From Paenibacillus silvisoli (GTDB lineage: Bacteria; Bacillota; Bacilli; Paenibacillales; Paenibacillaceae): a stretch of DNA of 64,000 nucleotides. The position numbers were made by a program, and so were the translations under genes. Below, piece by piece: positions 24,525-34,300 of the stretch. The DNA lies in the NCBI RefSeq assembly GCF_030866765.1, contig NZ_CP133017.1:6600001-6664000 (forward strand), in the 5' to 3' direction. Position 1 is the first letter of the stretch; each line of letters begins with the position of its first letter. The notes beneath the pieces were generated by a model. The model was not told the origin of the DNA, searched no databases, and saw nothing but the letters and a program-made list of their open reading frames with translations.

Positions 24525-24998
24525 ATGATTCTTTTTCTCTACGTTGTCATCAATGCGGCTGCCGCCGCTTTTTTCATCCGTCTAAAGAAACGGCTGCATA
24601 TCCTTGAAATATTGATGTATTGGTTTGCCGCTTCCTACATGTATCAGAACTTCTCTGCCTTCTGCTACATGAATTTCAAAACGTTCCTCATTCCCGACCA
24701 GCTGAGCTATGAGTTCGCCCATTTTTTTAGCCGGATGGTGCTCTATCCCGCTTTGATGGTCGTGTCCCTGCACCTCTATCTGGGCCTATGCTCGTTTTGG
24801 ACAAAGCTGCTGCTGGCTCTCCTGTATACCGGCTTGTTCACGGGACTCGAATGGATGGATGACTGGCTTGGCGTCGTTGTCCATACGCATTGGCATTTTT
24901 GGTGGTCGCCTGTCTTTTGGCTTGGGACGTGGATCTTCCTGCTTGGCTTCATGACCGCGTTTCGCAAAGTTTTGTTCAGGAGGAATGTGCCGAAATGA
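24525..24998 (+). CDS. CBO0543-family membrane protein (first of pair)
   Basis: A 157-residue integral membrane protein with about five helices: 'MILFLYVVINAAAAAFFI', the 'YWFAASYMYQNFSAFCYMNFKTFLIP' segment, and a distal 'THWHFWWSPVFWLGTWIFLLGF'. The W/H/Y-rich hydrophobic pattern fits the CBO0543 family, known from sporulating Firmicutes with no assigned function. Its stop overlaps the start of a paralogue. Confidence 0.7.
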   Translation: MILFLYVVINAAAAAFFIRLKKRLHILEILMYWFAASYMYQNFSAFCYMNFKTFLIPDQLSYEFAHFFSRMVLYPALMVVSLHLYLGLCSFWTKLLLALLYTGLFTGLEWMDDWLGVVVHTHWHFWWSPVFWLGTWIFLLGFMTAFRKVLFRRNVPK

Positions 24999-25501
24999 AC
25001 GTCACCTTTGACTGGAACGAATGGTTTGCCATTCTTGCGTCGGCGGTCGGATTCCTCGTTTTCTTGGCGGTACGCTCCTACTTCTCTGCGGCTATGGTCG
25101 TCATTGTGGTGATGTACAACATTTTTCTGGTGGCCAGCATCGATTATTTCCTGATCGCGACGCCTTTCAACGTATATATTTTCGGGGATAATCCGACGTA
25201 CGAGCTGTCCGGGGCGCTGTTCCATCTGTTTATGTACCCTAGCGCGTCGCTGTTGTTCTTGTTCGTCTACGACAAGTTCGAGCTATATGGGCTGAAAACC
25301 GTTTGGTATATCGCCGGCTGGACATGCTTCGCGCTGTTCTTCGAGTGGGTGAGCGTCCAGAACCGCTTCCTGGTATATACCGACTGGAAGCTGTATTATT
25401 CCATTCCGACCTATCCGGCAGCTGCGGTTATGCTGATTCTGCTGTACCGGTTTTCAACCGCCAAGCTGCTGGAGCTTGGTTATGATAATGAATATAAATA
25501 A
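24995..25501 (+). CDS. CBO0543-family membrane protein (second of pair)
   Basis: A 168-residue protein with about five helices and the same layout as its neighbour: 'YNIFLVASIDYFLIATPFNVYIFGDNPTYELSGALFHLFMYP' and 'IAGWTCFALFFEWVSVQNRFLVYTDWKLYYSIPTYPAAA'. ATG overlaps the upstream stop (ATGA) with AGGAGG 11 nt upstream, so the two are translationally coupled and may form a heteromer. Function unknown. Confidence 0.7.
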   Translation: MNVTFDWNEWFAILASAVGFLVFLAVRSYFSAAMVVIVVMYNIFLVASIDYFLIATPFNVYIFGDNPTYELSGALFHLFMYPSASLLFLFVYDKFELYGLKTVWYIAGWTCFALFFEWVSVQNRFLVYTDWKLYYSIPTYPAAAVMLILLYRFSTAKLLELGYDNEYK

Positions 25502-25544
25502 AGGTGAGCGGCCTTATGCCGGCGGCAGACCTGAAGGTGAGCGG

Positions 25545-26279
25545 CTAATTCTTCTCCGCCGCAATCAGCAAAAAGATCGGCCTCCGCGTCTCGTCCCGCA
25601 TATCCGGCGAAGCGGCAAGCGCCTCCTCGGTCGGCTGCGGCTCGGAAAGCTTCCTGATCGTGAATCCCGCTTCAATCAGCGTGTTGATGAGCGTGGCGGT
25701 GGTCCGGTGATATTTGACCACGTCGCTCCCGAGAAAGCCGGTGTCCCGCTTCCCTTCCTGCTGGTAGTCGTCAACCGGCCAATGCAGCCGCTCGCCGCCC
25801 TCCCCATAATGCCAATCCTGCGCGGCCCGCGCCGTAAATATCGGATGCTCGACGGAGAGGACTAAGCTTCCTCCAGACGCAAGGAAACGGAATATGGAAT
25901 GGCAGGCGTCATCGAATCGTTCGACATAGTGGAGCGCTAATGAGCTAATCACCACGTCAAACTGACCGGGCGCAAAATCAATGTCCTCAATCGCCAGCCG
26001 GCGGTATTCGATCGCCGAATCGTCCGTCATGGCCTTGGCGCGGGCGATCATCTTCTCCGACAGGTCGACGCCGATGACCGACTCGGCGCCCATCTCGCGC
26101 GCATATCGGCAGTGCCAGCCGAGACCGCAGCCCAGATCGAGCACCCGCTTGCCCTTCAGCGCCGGCAGGAGCGCCCGCAGCGCCGGCCACTCTCCGGCCG
26201 CATCCAGCCCGCCTACGGAGCGCGCCATTTGGCTGTAAGCCGCGAAGAAATCCGGATCGTCGTATTTGTTTTGTTTCAT
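25545..26279 (-). CDS. Class I SAM-dependent methyltransferase
   Basis: A 244-residue methyltransferase-11/12 type enzyme. SAM motif I is 'VLDLGCGLGWHCRYA', motif II acid in 'VIGVDLSEKMIARAKA', and 'FDVVISSLALHYVERFDDAC' is motif post-II/III. Typical of small-molecule methyltransferases of the YxbB/UbiE-like group. AGGAGG precedes the start. It stands alone; no partner suggests a substrate. Confidence 0.85.
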   Translation of the reverse strand: MKQNKYDDPDFFAAYSQMARSVGGLDAAGEWPALRALLPALKGKRVLDLGCGLGWHCRYAREMGAESVIGVDLSEKMIARAKAMTDDSAIEYRRLAIEDIDFAPGQFDVVISSLALHYVERFDDACHSIFRFLASGGSLVLSVEHPIFTARAAQDWHYGEGGERLHWPVDDYQQEGKRDTGFLGSDVVKYHRTTATLINTLIEAGFTIRKLSEPQPTEEALAASPDMRDETRRPIFLLIAAEKN

Positions 26280-26316
26280 AGAGGTTCGCCTCCTTCTTCG
26301 TTCATCCTATCATACT

Positions 26317-26325
26317 TGCTATAAT
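26317..26325 (+). promoter_or_regulatory. Extended -10 promoter of the Crp/Fnr-type gene
   Basis: The stretch ends in TGCTATAAT, a perfect extended -10, 44 bp before the start codon. The predicted transcript would begin just before the hairpin at 26336-26355. Confidence 0.6.
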
Positions 26326-26330
26326 AGAGA

Positions 26331-26355
26331 AAAAACTGCCGGCACGAGCCGGCAG
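26331..26355 (-). terminator. Minus-strand terminator upstream of crp; probable end of hmp mRNA
   Basis: Perfect 8-bp stem CTGCCGGC/GCCGGCAG with loop acga, followed on the minus strand by TTTTTTCTC. The only minus-strand gene ending upstream of it is hmp (stop at 26890), so it probably terminates hmp transcripts after they cross the crp gene. On the plus strand it forms a hairpin at the very 5' end of the crp mRNA. Confidence 0.75.
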
Positions 26356-26368
26356 CTTCCACGAGGTT

Positions 26369-26893
26369 ATGATGATTATTCATAAAGGCGAAACGCTATT
26401 CCGACAAGGCGAATCCGGGCCGCTCTACCATCTGCGCAGCGGGCTGATCAAGATCGTCCGCGTCCATCAGGACGGCTCGCAGCTGCTGGTCAACGTGATC
26501 GTGCCCGGCGAAACGATTCCCCATCATTCGTTAATCAGTCCGAATCCTTACTTCGGGACGGCCGTTGCGCTCGTGACGAGCGAGGTCGACGTCCTCCCTG
26601 CCGAGGAATGGTATCCGGCGCTTGAGCATGACCCGGCCAAATGCCGGGCTATCGCGCTGCAGCTCCAGGACAAGCTGCGCATGATGCAGCAGCGGATCGA
26701 CCAACTGACCGAGATTGCCCCCGCCCAAAAGCTGCGCAAGCTGCAGGCTTGGTTCCAGACGTATATCTCGCCTGCGTCCGTCACGGATGTGCTGACGCAG
26801 GACGAGATCGGCCAGCTGATCGGGCTGCGCCGCGAAACCGTCAACCGGCTGCTGCGAAGCCAGGCGGCGGAGTCCGGGACGGGCGGCCGTTAG
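26369..26893 (+). CDS. Crp/Fnr-family regulator, probable controller of hmp
   Basis: A 174-residue regulator, short at the N-terminus for this family (usually 210-240). Residues ~3-95 form the cyclic-nucleotide-binding-like barrel ('[28 protein letters not shown]', 'VNVIVPGE'), ~95-120 the dimer helix and ~125-165 the helix-turn-helix. The recognition helix '[11 protein letters not shown]' has the R-E-x-x-x-R pattern of CRP rather than the E-x-x-S-R of FNR, which predicts recognition of TGTGA half-sites. Only one cysteine is present, so it cannot hold an FNR-type iron-sulfur cluster. Two consecutive ATGs follow GAGG; either may be used. It converges on hmp with a 4-bp overlap. Confidence 0.85.
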   Translation: MMIIHKGETLFRQGESGPLYHLRSGLIKIVRVHQDGSQLLVNVIVPGETIPHHSLISPNPYFGTAVALVTSEVDVLPAEEWYPALEHDPAKCRAIALQLQDKLRMMQQRIDQLTEIAPAQKLRKLQAWFQTYISPASVTDVLTQDEIGQLIGLRRETVNRLLRSQAAESGTGGR

Positions 26894-28149
26894 GCACGTA
26901 CCGCCGTCTCCTGCGGAGGTGCCGAAGGTGCCTCCAAGCTGCCCATCGGGCCAAAGAACTCAAAGTGAATGTCGGCTGCCGCTACGCCCCACTCCTTCAA
27001 CATACGGTACACCATCTTCATGAACGGCTCGGGACCGCAGAAGTAGAAGCTCGCATCCTTGGTCGGTACGACGCTTTGCAGCCAAGGCAGGTCGATATAG
27101 CCTTCTTTATCAAAAGCATTGGAAGCGCGATCCTCCTCGGACGGCTTATTGTAGCACCAGTACACCGATACTTGCGGCGAACGCTGCGCCAGCTCCTCCA
27201 CGTGCGTCCGCAAGGCGTGCACGTTGCCGTGCTGCGCGGCATGGATGAACGTAACGCCGCGGTCCGCGCGGCCCGTTTCCGCCAAATCGGCGAGCATGCT
27301 GACGGTCGGGGTTAACCCCACGCCGCCGCTGATGAGGACGACCGGACGTTCGTCGTTCCGATCCAACGTGAAGTCCCCGGCCGGAGCGGATAGCCACAGC
27401 GAATCGCCGGCTTTTATGGTTTCGTGCAAGTAGGTCGACACTTTGCCCTCCGGTTTGGCAGGCAGCGCATCCTCGCGTTTGACCGAGATCCGGTAGTACG
27501 GTTTACCCGGCGCATCGGATAGGCTGTACTGCCGGATATGCGTATATTCTTCTCCAGGGAGGGTTAGTTTCACGCTCACATACTGACCTGGCTCGAAGGT
27601 CGGAATCGCGCCGCCATCCTGCGGCACCAGATAGAACGACGTAATGACGTTGCTTTCCTTCACTTTGCGCTCGATCCGGAATTCACGGTACCCGGCGAAA
27701 CCGCCCTGCTGCTCCTCGGACGCGCGGTACATCTCCGCTTCCGTTTCGATGAACACATTCGCGATGACCCCGTAAGCTTCCGCCCACGCCTGCAAAATCT
27801 CTTCCGTCGCCGCATCGCCCAGCACATCCTTGATCGCCTGCAGCAGCATTTGGCCGACAATCGGATAATGCTCCGCTTTTACGCCGAGGCTCCGGTGCTT
27901 GTGCGCGATCTGCTTCACGGCCGGCAAAATGGCCTCGAGCTTCTCGATGTGCAGCGCCGCCGCGTAGACGGCATTGGCCAGCGCGGTTTGCTGCTTGCCC
28001 TGCCTTTGGTTCGCGTGATTGAACATATTCAGCAGCTCCGGATGAGCTGTGAACAACAGGCTGTAGAAGCGCTTCGTAATCGCGGTGCCGTGCACCTCCA
28101 GGACCGGTACGGTTGATTTTATAATCGCTATCGTTTGGCTGCTTAGCAT
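26890..28149 (-). CDS. hmp: Flavohaemoglobin (nitric oxide dioxygenase)
   Basis: A 419-residue enzyme converting NO, O2 and NAD(P)H to nitrate. The N-terminal globin (1-~140) has Tyr29 (B10), Gln53 and proximal His85 in 'IAHKHRS' at the positions of E. coli Hmp. The FAD domain has '[11 protein letters not shown]', and the NAD domain '[17 protein letters not shown]' and '[10 protein letters not shown]'. AGGAAC precedes the ATG. Upstream is a CRP-type palindrome at about -41.5 of the predicted start site, and the neighbouring gene encodes a Crp-type regulator. Probable role: nitrosative stress protection. Confidence 0.96.
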   Translation of the reverse strand: MLSSQTIAIIKSTVPVLEVHGTAITKRFYSLLFTAHPELLNMFNHANQRQGKQQTALANAVYAAALHIEKLEAILPAVKQIAHKHRSLGVKAEHYPIVGQMLLQAIKDVLGDAATEEILQAWAEAYGVIANVFIETEAEMYRASEEQQGGFAGYREFRIERKVKESNVITSFYLVPQDGGAIPTFEPGQYVSVKLTLPGEEYTHIRQYSLSDAPGKPYYRISVKREDALPAKPEGKVSTYLHETIKAGDSLWLSAPAGDFTLDRNDERPVVLISGGVGLTPTVSMLADLAETGRADRGVTFIHAAQHGNVHALRTHVEELAQRSPQVSVYWCYNKPSEEDRASNAFDKEGYIDLPWLQSVVPTKDASFYFCGPEPFMKMVYRMLKEWGVAAADIHFEFFGPMGSLEAPSAPPQETAVRA

Positions 28150-28185
28150 GATAGGTTCCTCGCTTTCGTCACTTGGTTTAGTTCA

Positions 28186-28229
28186 AGTATACGGTGGAAC
28201 GCGGCAGGGCCGGTGTGATTACGATCACA
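28186..28229 (-). promoter_or_regulatory. hmp promoter with CRP/FNR-type site at about -41.5
   Basis: TGTGATTACGATCACA (28214-28229) is a perfect inverted repeat of the TGTGA-N6-TCACA class. TATACT (plus 28186-28191) is a good -10 for hmp, but no recognisable -35 stands 17 bp upstream. With a start near 28179 the site centre falls about 42 bp upstream, the class II activator position. Confidence 0.72.
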
Positions 28230-28268
28230 GCATTTCGCAACGATCTGTGACGATGATTCGCATAGAAA

Positions 28269-28299
28269 AACAAGAGGGCCGTTGATCGGCCCTCTTGTT
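28269..28299 (-). terminator. Terminator of the giant SLH-protein operon
   Basis: Stem of 12 bp AACAAGAGGGCC with GGCCCTCTTGTT and a 7-nt loop; TTTTTC follows on the minus strand, 17 bp past the stop at 28316. Confidence 0.9.
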
Positions 28300-28315
28300 T
28301 AGTACGTGCACTAAA

Positions 28316-31300
28316 TTATGGCGTTTGCTGAGAGTAGAGATTATAAGTCCCCTTCGGATACAGGTTCCACTCTCCCGGAAGGGAGAAAGTCTGCGAAGCG
28401 CTATGGATCGCCTGCTTGCGAATAATGGTGCCTCCATTAGCAAGAATCGCGTTACGACCGGTTGGGTTACCGATGACGTCGATGACCTGGTTGCCCTTTT
28501 TCAACACAATTGCGGTCAAGACTCTGCCGGGAATATTAAGAATGAGTTCTGCGTTGTAATAAAAACTGTTAATGACATCGAAATACTCATAAAATGCTCT
28601 GTCGATGGTGTTAACGATATTCAGATCTTGATAATCGCTTTCTCGTATATCAAACAACGGCGTCACTGCACTGGTTGTCGCATTCGTGCCAGGGTTATAG
28701 TGGAAAATCTCGATGGAGTACCCCATAAATTTCTGACCCGTACCGAATAAAGGATTTTTGATTTGGATCGTTTTGCTGTAATCGCCGCCATCGATGTATT
28801 GCATGAAGTACGGATCGGCGTTATTCTGCGCCGCTACCTGCACGCGAAGCAGTACAGCCTTGTTGCCGGCGCCAACGACCCAGAAGTCGCCGTTCATCAG
28901 CATATCCGTCCGCCACTCCTTGCCATTTATCGGGGTCGGTCCCATCAAGGTCTGGCTCTCCGTTGCAAAATAAACCTGCATCCCCGTTTCATTCGGGAAG
29001 TAGGAGGCTAAGTCAACGACGAGATACGGTACGCCAACCTTCGTTCTGATTTCCACAAAACCATCCGGTACGAGCTCTACCGCTTGCACCGTCAGGTTAT
29101 AGGTCGTTTCATGACCATGACCGTCATTCGCTTTGATCGCAACGGTTGCCGTTCCCGCGTGTCCGGCTGCGCCAGCGGCAAGGGTCAACGTACTCCCGTC
29201 AATGGTAGCCTGAACGGCTTGCGAATCCGGGCCAACCACGGCCGAATACGTCAGCGTATCCCCGTCGGCGTCGCTAAACAGCTGAGATAGATCATATGAG
29301 CGAGGCTGCGTATGCCCGCTGGCACTCAACACCTGCGTTTGAATGGCTGCAACCACTTCCGGCGCCGAATTCGCGACCGTTGGAGTGACCACCGTCACGC
29401 TGATCTGCTTCGCGGCCGTCGCGTTGTGGCTGTCTTTTGCCGTTACTTCGACTGCCGCTGTGCCGGCGGCCAATGGCGTAATGGTCAGCTTGCCGCCCGT
29501 TATCGTTGCGCCCGCGATCTGCGGATCGCTTACTGACACCTCATATGTGAGCGGTTCGCTCTCCGGATCGGTGAAATACTGAGATAGATCGATTTCTTGG
29601 CTCGCGGCACCCGTTTCCAACGATAACGACGGAATGTCCTGGCCGACTGGTGCCTGGTTCTGGGTAACCGTCAAACTGATCTGCTTCGTGGCAGTCGCGT
29701 TGTGGCTGTCTTTCGCCGTTACTTCAACTGTCGTTGTACCGGAAGCCAATGGCGTAATGGTCAGCTTGCCGTCCGTTATCGCTGCGCTCGCGACCAGTGG
29801 ATCGCTTACCGTTACTTCGTACGTCAGCGCCTCACTCTCCGGATCGCTGAAGTACTGCGCCAGCTCCAGTTCACCGATCTGTTCGCCGACTTCCAGCGTC
29901 TGCGACGGGAGGTCTTGGCCCACAGGCGGCTGGTTCTGGGTAACCGTTACGCTGATCTGCTTTGTGACCGTCGCGTTATGGCTGTCTTTCGCCGTTACTT
30001 CGACTGTCGCTGTACCAGTGGCCAGTGGCGTAATGGTCAGCTTGCCGTCCGTTATCGTTGCGCTCGCGATTAGTGGATCGCTAACCGTTACTTCGTACGT
30101 CAGCGTCTCACTCTCCGGATCGCTGAAGTACTGCGCCAGCTCCAGTTCACCGATCTGTTCGCCCACTTCCAGCGTTTGCGATGGAAGGTCTTGGCCCACA
30201 GGCGGCTGGTTCTGGGTAACCGTCACGCTGATCAGCTTTGTGACCGTCGCGTTATGGCTGTCTTTCGCCGTTACTTCAATTGTCGCCGTACCGGCTGTTA
30301 GCGGCGTAATGGTCAGCTTGCCGTCCGTTATCGTTGCGCTCGCGATTAGTGGATCGCTTACCGTTACTTCGTACGTCAGCGCCTCACTCTCCGGATCGCT
30401 GAAATACTGCGACAGCTCCAGTTCACCGATCTGTTCGCCCACTTCCAGCGTTTGCGATGGAAGGTCTTGGCCCACAGGCGGCTGGTTCTGGGTAACCGTC
30501 ACGCTGATCTGCTTCGCAGCTGTCGCGTTGTGTCCGTCCTTCGCCGTTACTTCAACTGTCGTTGTACCGGCGGCCAGTGGCGTAATGGTCAGCTTGCCGT
30601 CCGTTATCGCTGCGCTCGCGATCAGTGGATCGCTAACCGTTACTTCGTACGTCAGCGTCTCACTCTCCGGATCGCTGAAGTACTGCGCCAGCTCCAGTTC
30701 ACCGATCTGTTCGCCCACTTCCAGCGTTTGCGATGGAAGGTCTTGGCCCACAGGCGGCTGGTTCTGGGTAACCGTCACGCTGATCTGCTTTGGGACCGTC
30801 GCGTTATGGCTGTCTTTCGCCGTTACTTCAATTGTCGCCGTACCGGCTGTTAGCGGCGTAATGGTCAGCTTGCCGTCCGTTATCGTTGCGCTCGCGATTA
30901 GTGGATCGCTTACCGTTACTTCGTACGTCAGCGCCTCACTCTCCGGATCGCTGAAATACTGCGACAGCTCCAGTTCACCGATCTGTTCGCCCACTTCCAG
31001 CGTTTGCGATGGAAGGTCTTGGCCCACAGGCGGCTGGTTCTGGGTAACCGTCACGCTGATCTGCTTCGCAGCTGTCGCGTTGTGTCCGTCCTTCGCCGTT
31101 ACTTCAACTGTCGTTGTACCGGCGGCCAGTGGCGTAATGGTCAACTTGCCGTCCGTTATCGCTGCGCTCGCGACCAGTGGATCGCTAACCGTTACTTCGT
31201 ACGTCAGCGTCTCACTCTCCGGATCGCTGAAGTACTGCGCCAGCTCCAGTTCACCGATCTGTTCGCCCACTTCCAGCGTTTGCGATGGAAGGTCTTGGCC

Positions 31301-34300
31301 CACAGGCGGCTGGTTCTGGGTAACCGTCACGCTGATCTGCTTCGCAGCTGTCGCGTTGTGTCCGTCCTTCGCCGTTACTTCAACTGTCGTTGTACCGGCG
31401 GCCAGTGGCGTAATGGTCAGCTTGCCGTCCGTTATCGCTGCGCTCGCGATTAGTGGATCGCTAACCGTTACTTCGTACGTCAGCGTCTCACTCTCCGGAT
31501 CGCTGAAGTACTGCGCCAGCTCCAGTTCACCGATCTGTTCGCCCACTTCCAGCGTTTGCGATGGAAGGTCTTGGCCCACAGGCGGCTGGTTCTGGGTAAC
31601 CGTCACGCTGATCTGCTTTGTGACCGTCGCGTTATGGCTGTCTTTCGCCGTTACTTCAATTGTCGCCGTACCGGCTGTTAGCGGCGTAATGGTCAGCTTG
31701 CCATCTGTTATCGCTGCGCTCGCGATCTGTGGATCGCTTACGGTTACTTCGTACGTCAGCGTCTCACTCTCCGGATCGCTGAAGTACTGCGCCAGCTCCA
31801 CTTCGCTGCTCGCCGAGCCTGCTTCTATTGCCTTCGCTGGAATTGCCTCACCGACTGGCGGTTGATTCACCGGCGCTGGTGCCGTAACAGTTATGCTGAT
31901 CTGTTTCACAGCTGTTAAGTTATGACCATCCTTCGCCGTTACTTCAACTGTTGTATTACCTGCTGTCAGCGGCGTAATAGTCAGCTTGCTTCCCGCTACC
32001 GCTGCGCTAACAACCGATGGATTGCTTACCGTCACCGTATACGTCAGCGCCTCGTTCTCCGGATCGCTAAAATACTGCGACAGCTCCACTTCGCTGCTCG
32101 CCGAGCCTGCTTCCATTGATTTCGCCGGAATCGCCACACCGACTGGCGGTTGATTCACCGGCGCTGGTGCCGTAACAGTTATGCTGATCTGTTTCACAGC
32201 TGTTAAGTTATGACCATCCTTCGCCGTTACTTCAACTGTTGTATTACCTGCTGTCAGCGGCGTCAGGGTCAGCTTGCTTCCCGCTACCGCTGCGCTAACA
32301 ACCGATGGATTGCTTACCTTCACCGTATACGTCAACGCCTCGTTCTCCGGATCGCTAAAATACTGCGACAGCTCCACTTCGCTGCTCGCCGAGCCCGCTT
32401 CCATTGATTTCGCCGGAATCGCCACACCGACTGGCGGTTGATTCACCGGCACTGGCACGGGAACAGTTACCGTCACGCTGATTTGCTTCACAGCTGTCGC
32501 GTTGTGACCATCCTTCGCCGTTACTTCAACTGTCGCCGTACCGGCAGCTAGCGGCGTAAGGGTCAGTTTGCTTCCCGTTACCGTTGCGCCAGCAACCGAC
32601 GGATTGCTTACTGTCACCGTATACGTCAGCGCCTCGTTCTCCGGATCGCTAAAATACTGCGACAGCTCCACTTCGCTGCTAACCGAGCCTGCTTCCATTG
32701 ATTTCGCCGGAATCGCCACACCGACTGGCGGTTGATTCACCGGCGCTGGTGCCGTAACAGTTATGCTGATCTGTTTCACAGCTGTTAAGTTATGACCATC
32801 CTTCGCCGTTACTTCAACTGTTGTATTACCTGCTGTCAGCGGCGTCAGGGTCAGCTTGCTTCCCGCTACCGCTGCGCTAACAACCGATGGATTGCTTACC
32901 TTCACCGTATACGTCAACGCCTCGTTCTCCGGATCGCTAAAATACTGCGACAGCTCCACTTCGCTGCTCGCCGAGCCCGCTTCCATTGATTTCGCCGGAA
33001 TCGCCACACCGACTGGCGGTTGATTCACCGGCACTGGCACGGGAACAGTTACCGTCACGCTGATTTGCTTCACAGCTGTCGCGTTGTGACCATCCTTCGC
33101 CGTTACTTCAACTGTCGCCGTACCGGCAGCTAGCGGCGTAAGGGTCAGTTTGCTTCCCGTTACCGTTGCGCCAGCAACCGACGGATTGCTTACTGTCACC
33201 GTATACGTCAGCGCCTCGTTCTCCGGATCGCTAAAATACTGCGACAGCTCCACTTCACTGCTCGCCGAGCCCGCTTCCATTGTCTTCGCCGGAATCGCCA
33301 CACCGACTGGCGGCTGATTTACCGGTGAAGACTCGATAACCGTTACGTTAAATGTAACGTTGACGACATGCCCCTTGCCATCCGTCACCCGTATGGTAAT
33401 GACTGCTGTACCGGAGGCAACGGGGGTAAGCTTCAAAATGTTACCGGTCAGAGCCGCCTTAACGACATTTCGATTTGACGTAAGCGGTGCAATGGTCAGC
33501 TTATCGTTATCGGGATCATTGAACAGACCTGTAATATCCTCCGTTGCATCCCCTGCATTCCGTTCTATCGTACGGTCCGCCAGCTCCCGCTCAACAGTCG
33601 GCGCCTGATTAACGGCCGGTGCCGGTGCCGGGGTTGACGCCGGAGCAGAATTGCTTACCACGCCGGACGGTACGTTTGCACCTAGACTTACGGCAGCTAC
33701 ATTCGCCGCACTGCCAAGCGAAACGCTGGCACCGGGATTGTTCACGGCCAGCTGCTGCACATTTCCGGATACGTTTAAATTAACGGGCGCCGACGTACTA
33801 ACGTCTACCTTTTCGATATTGGCTGCGCCTGAAATAACCGTCCCGCTCTTGGAGGCCACTTCCAAAGTACCGATTGAGCCTTGCAGCTCCACCTTGGCGG
33901 CTCCTTCTTGCAGCGTTATTTTCGGAATGGTGACGGAGGAATCCGCCAACAAGGAAGCGTTCGATGATATAGCGATTTCTCCGATTTTTGTCCCGCCTAT
34001 TGTCTCTACACGAACATTTTGCTTATTAATGTCCACAGTACCGAGCGATGCATTTTCAAAAACAACGGTATTGCTGTCTCCGCCTCGGACCAGGGTTTTT
34101 CCGCCTACGGTCAAACGGTCCGAGTAAAAATCATGCTCCAGCAGAGAAGACACCTCAAACTGCCCGGATACCTGCACATTACGTACCGTCACGTAGTCAG
34201 CCGATACCTTTAAATGGCCGTCAATCGCCCCGTCCTTGCCGTCCAGTACCACATTGCCGCTGAACTCGGGGGAGTTATCCAGAGCCGGTTTACCGCTTTG

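Noticed and set aside
29634-31865. Long plus-strand open frame (743 codons) opposite the Ig repeats
   Set aside because: It mirrors the 276-bp periodicity of the minus-strand gene, has no ribosome site, and translates to repeated Val/Ser/Trp-rich sequence with no domain; it is a shadow of the repeat.
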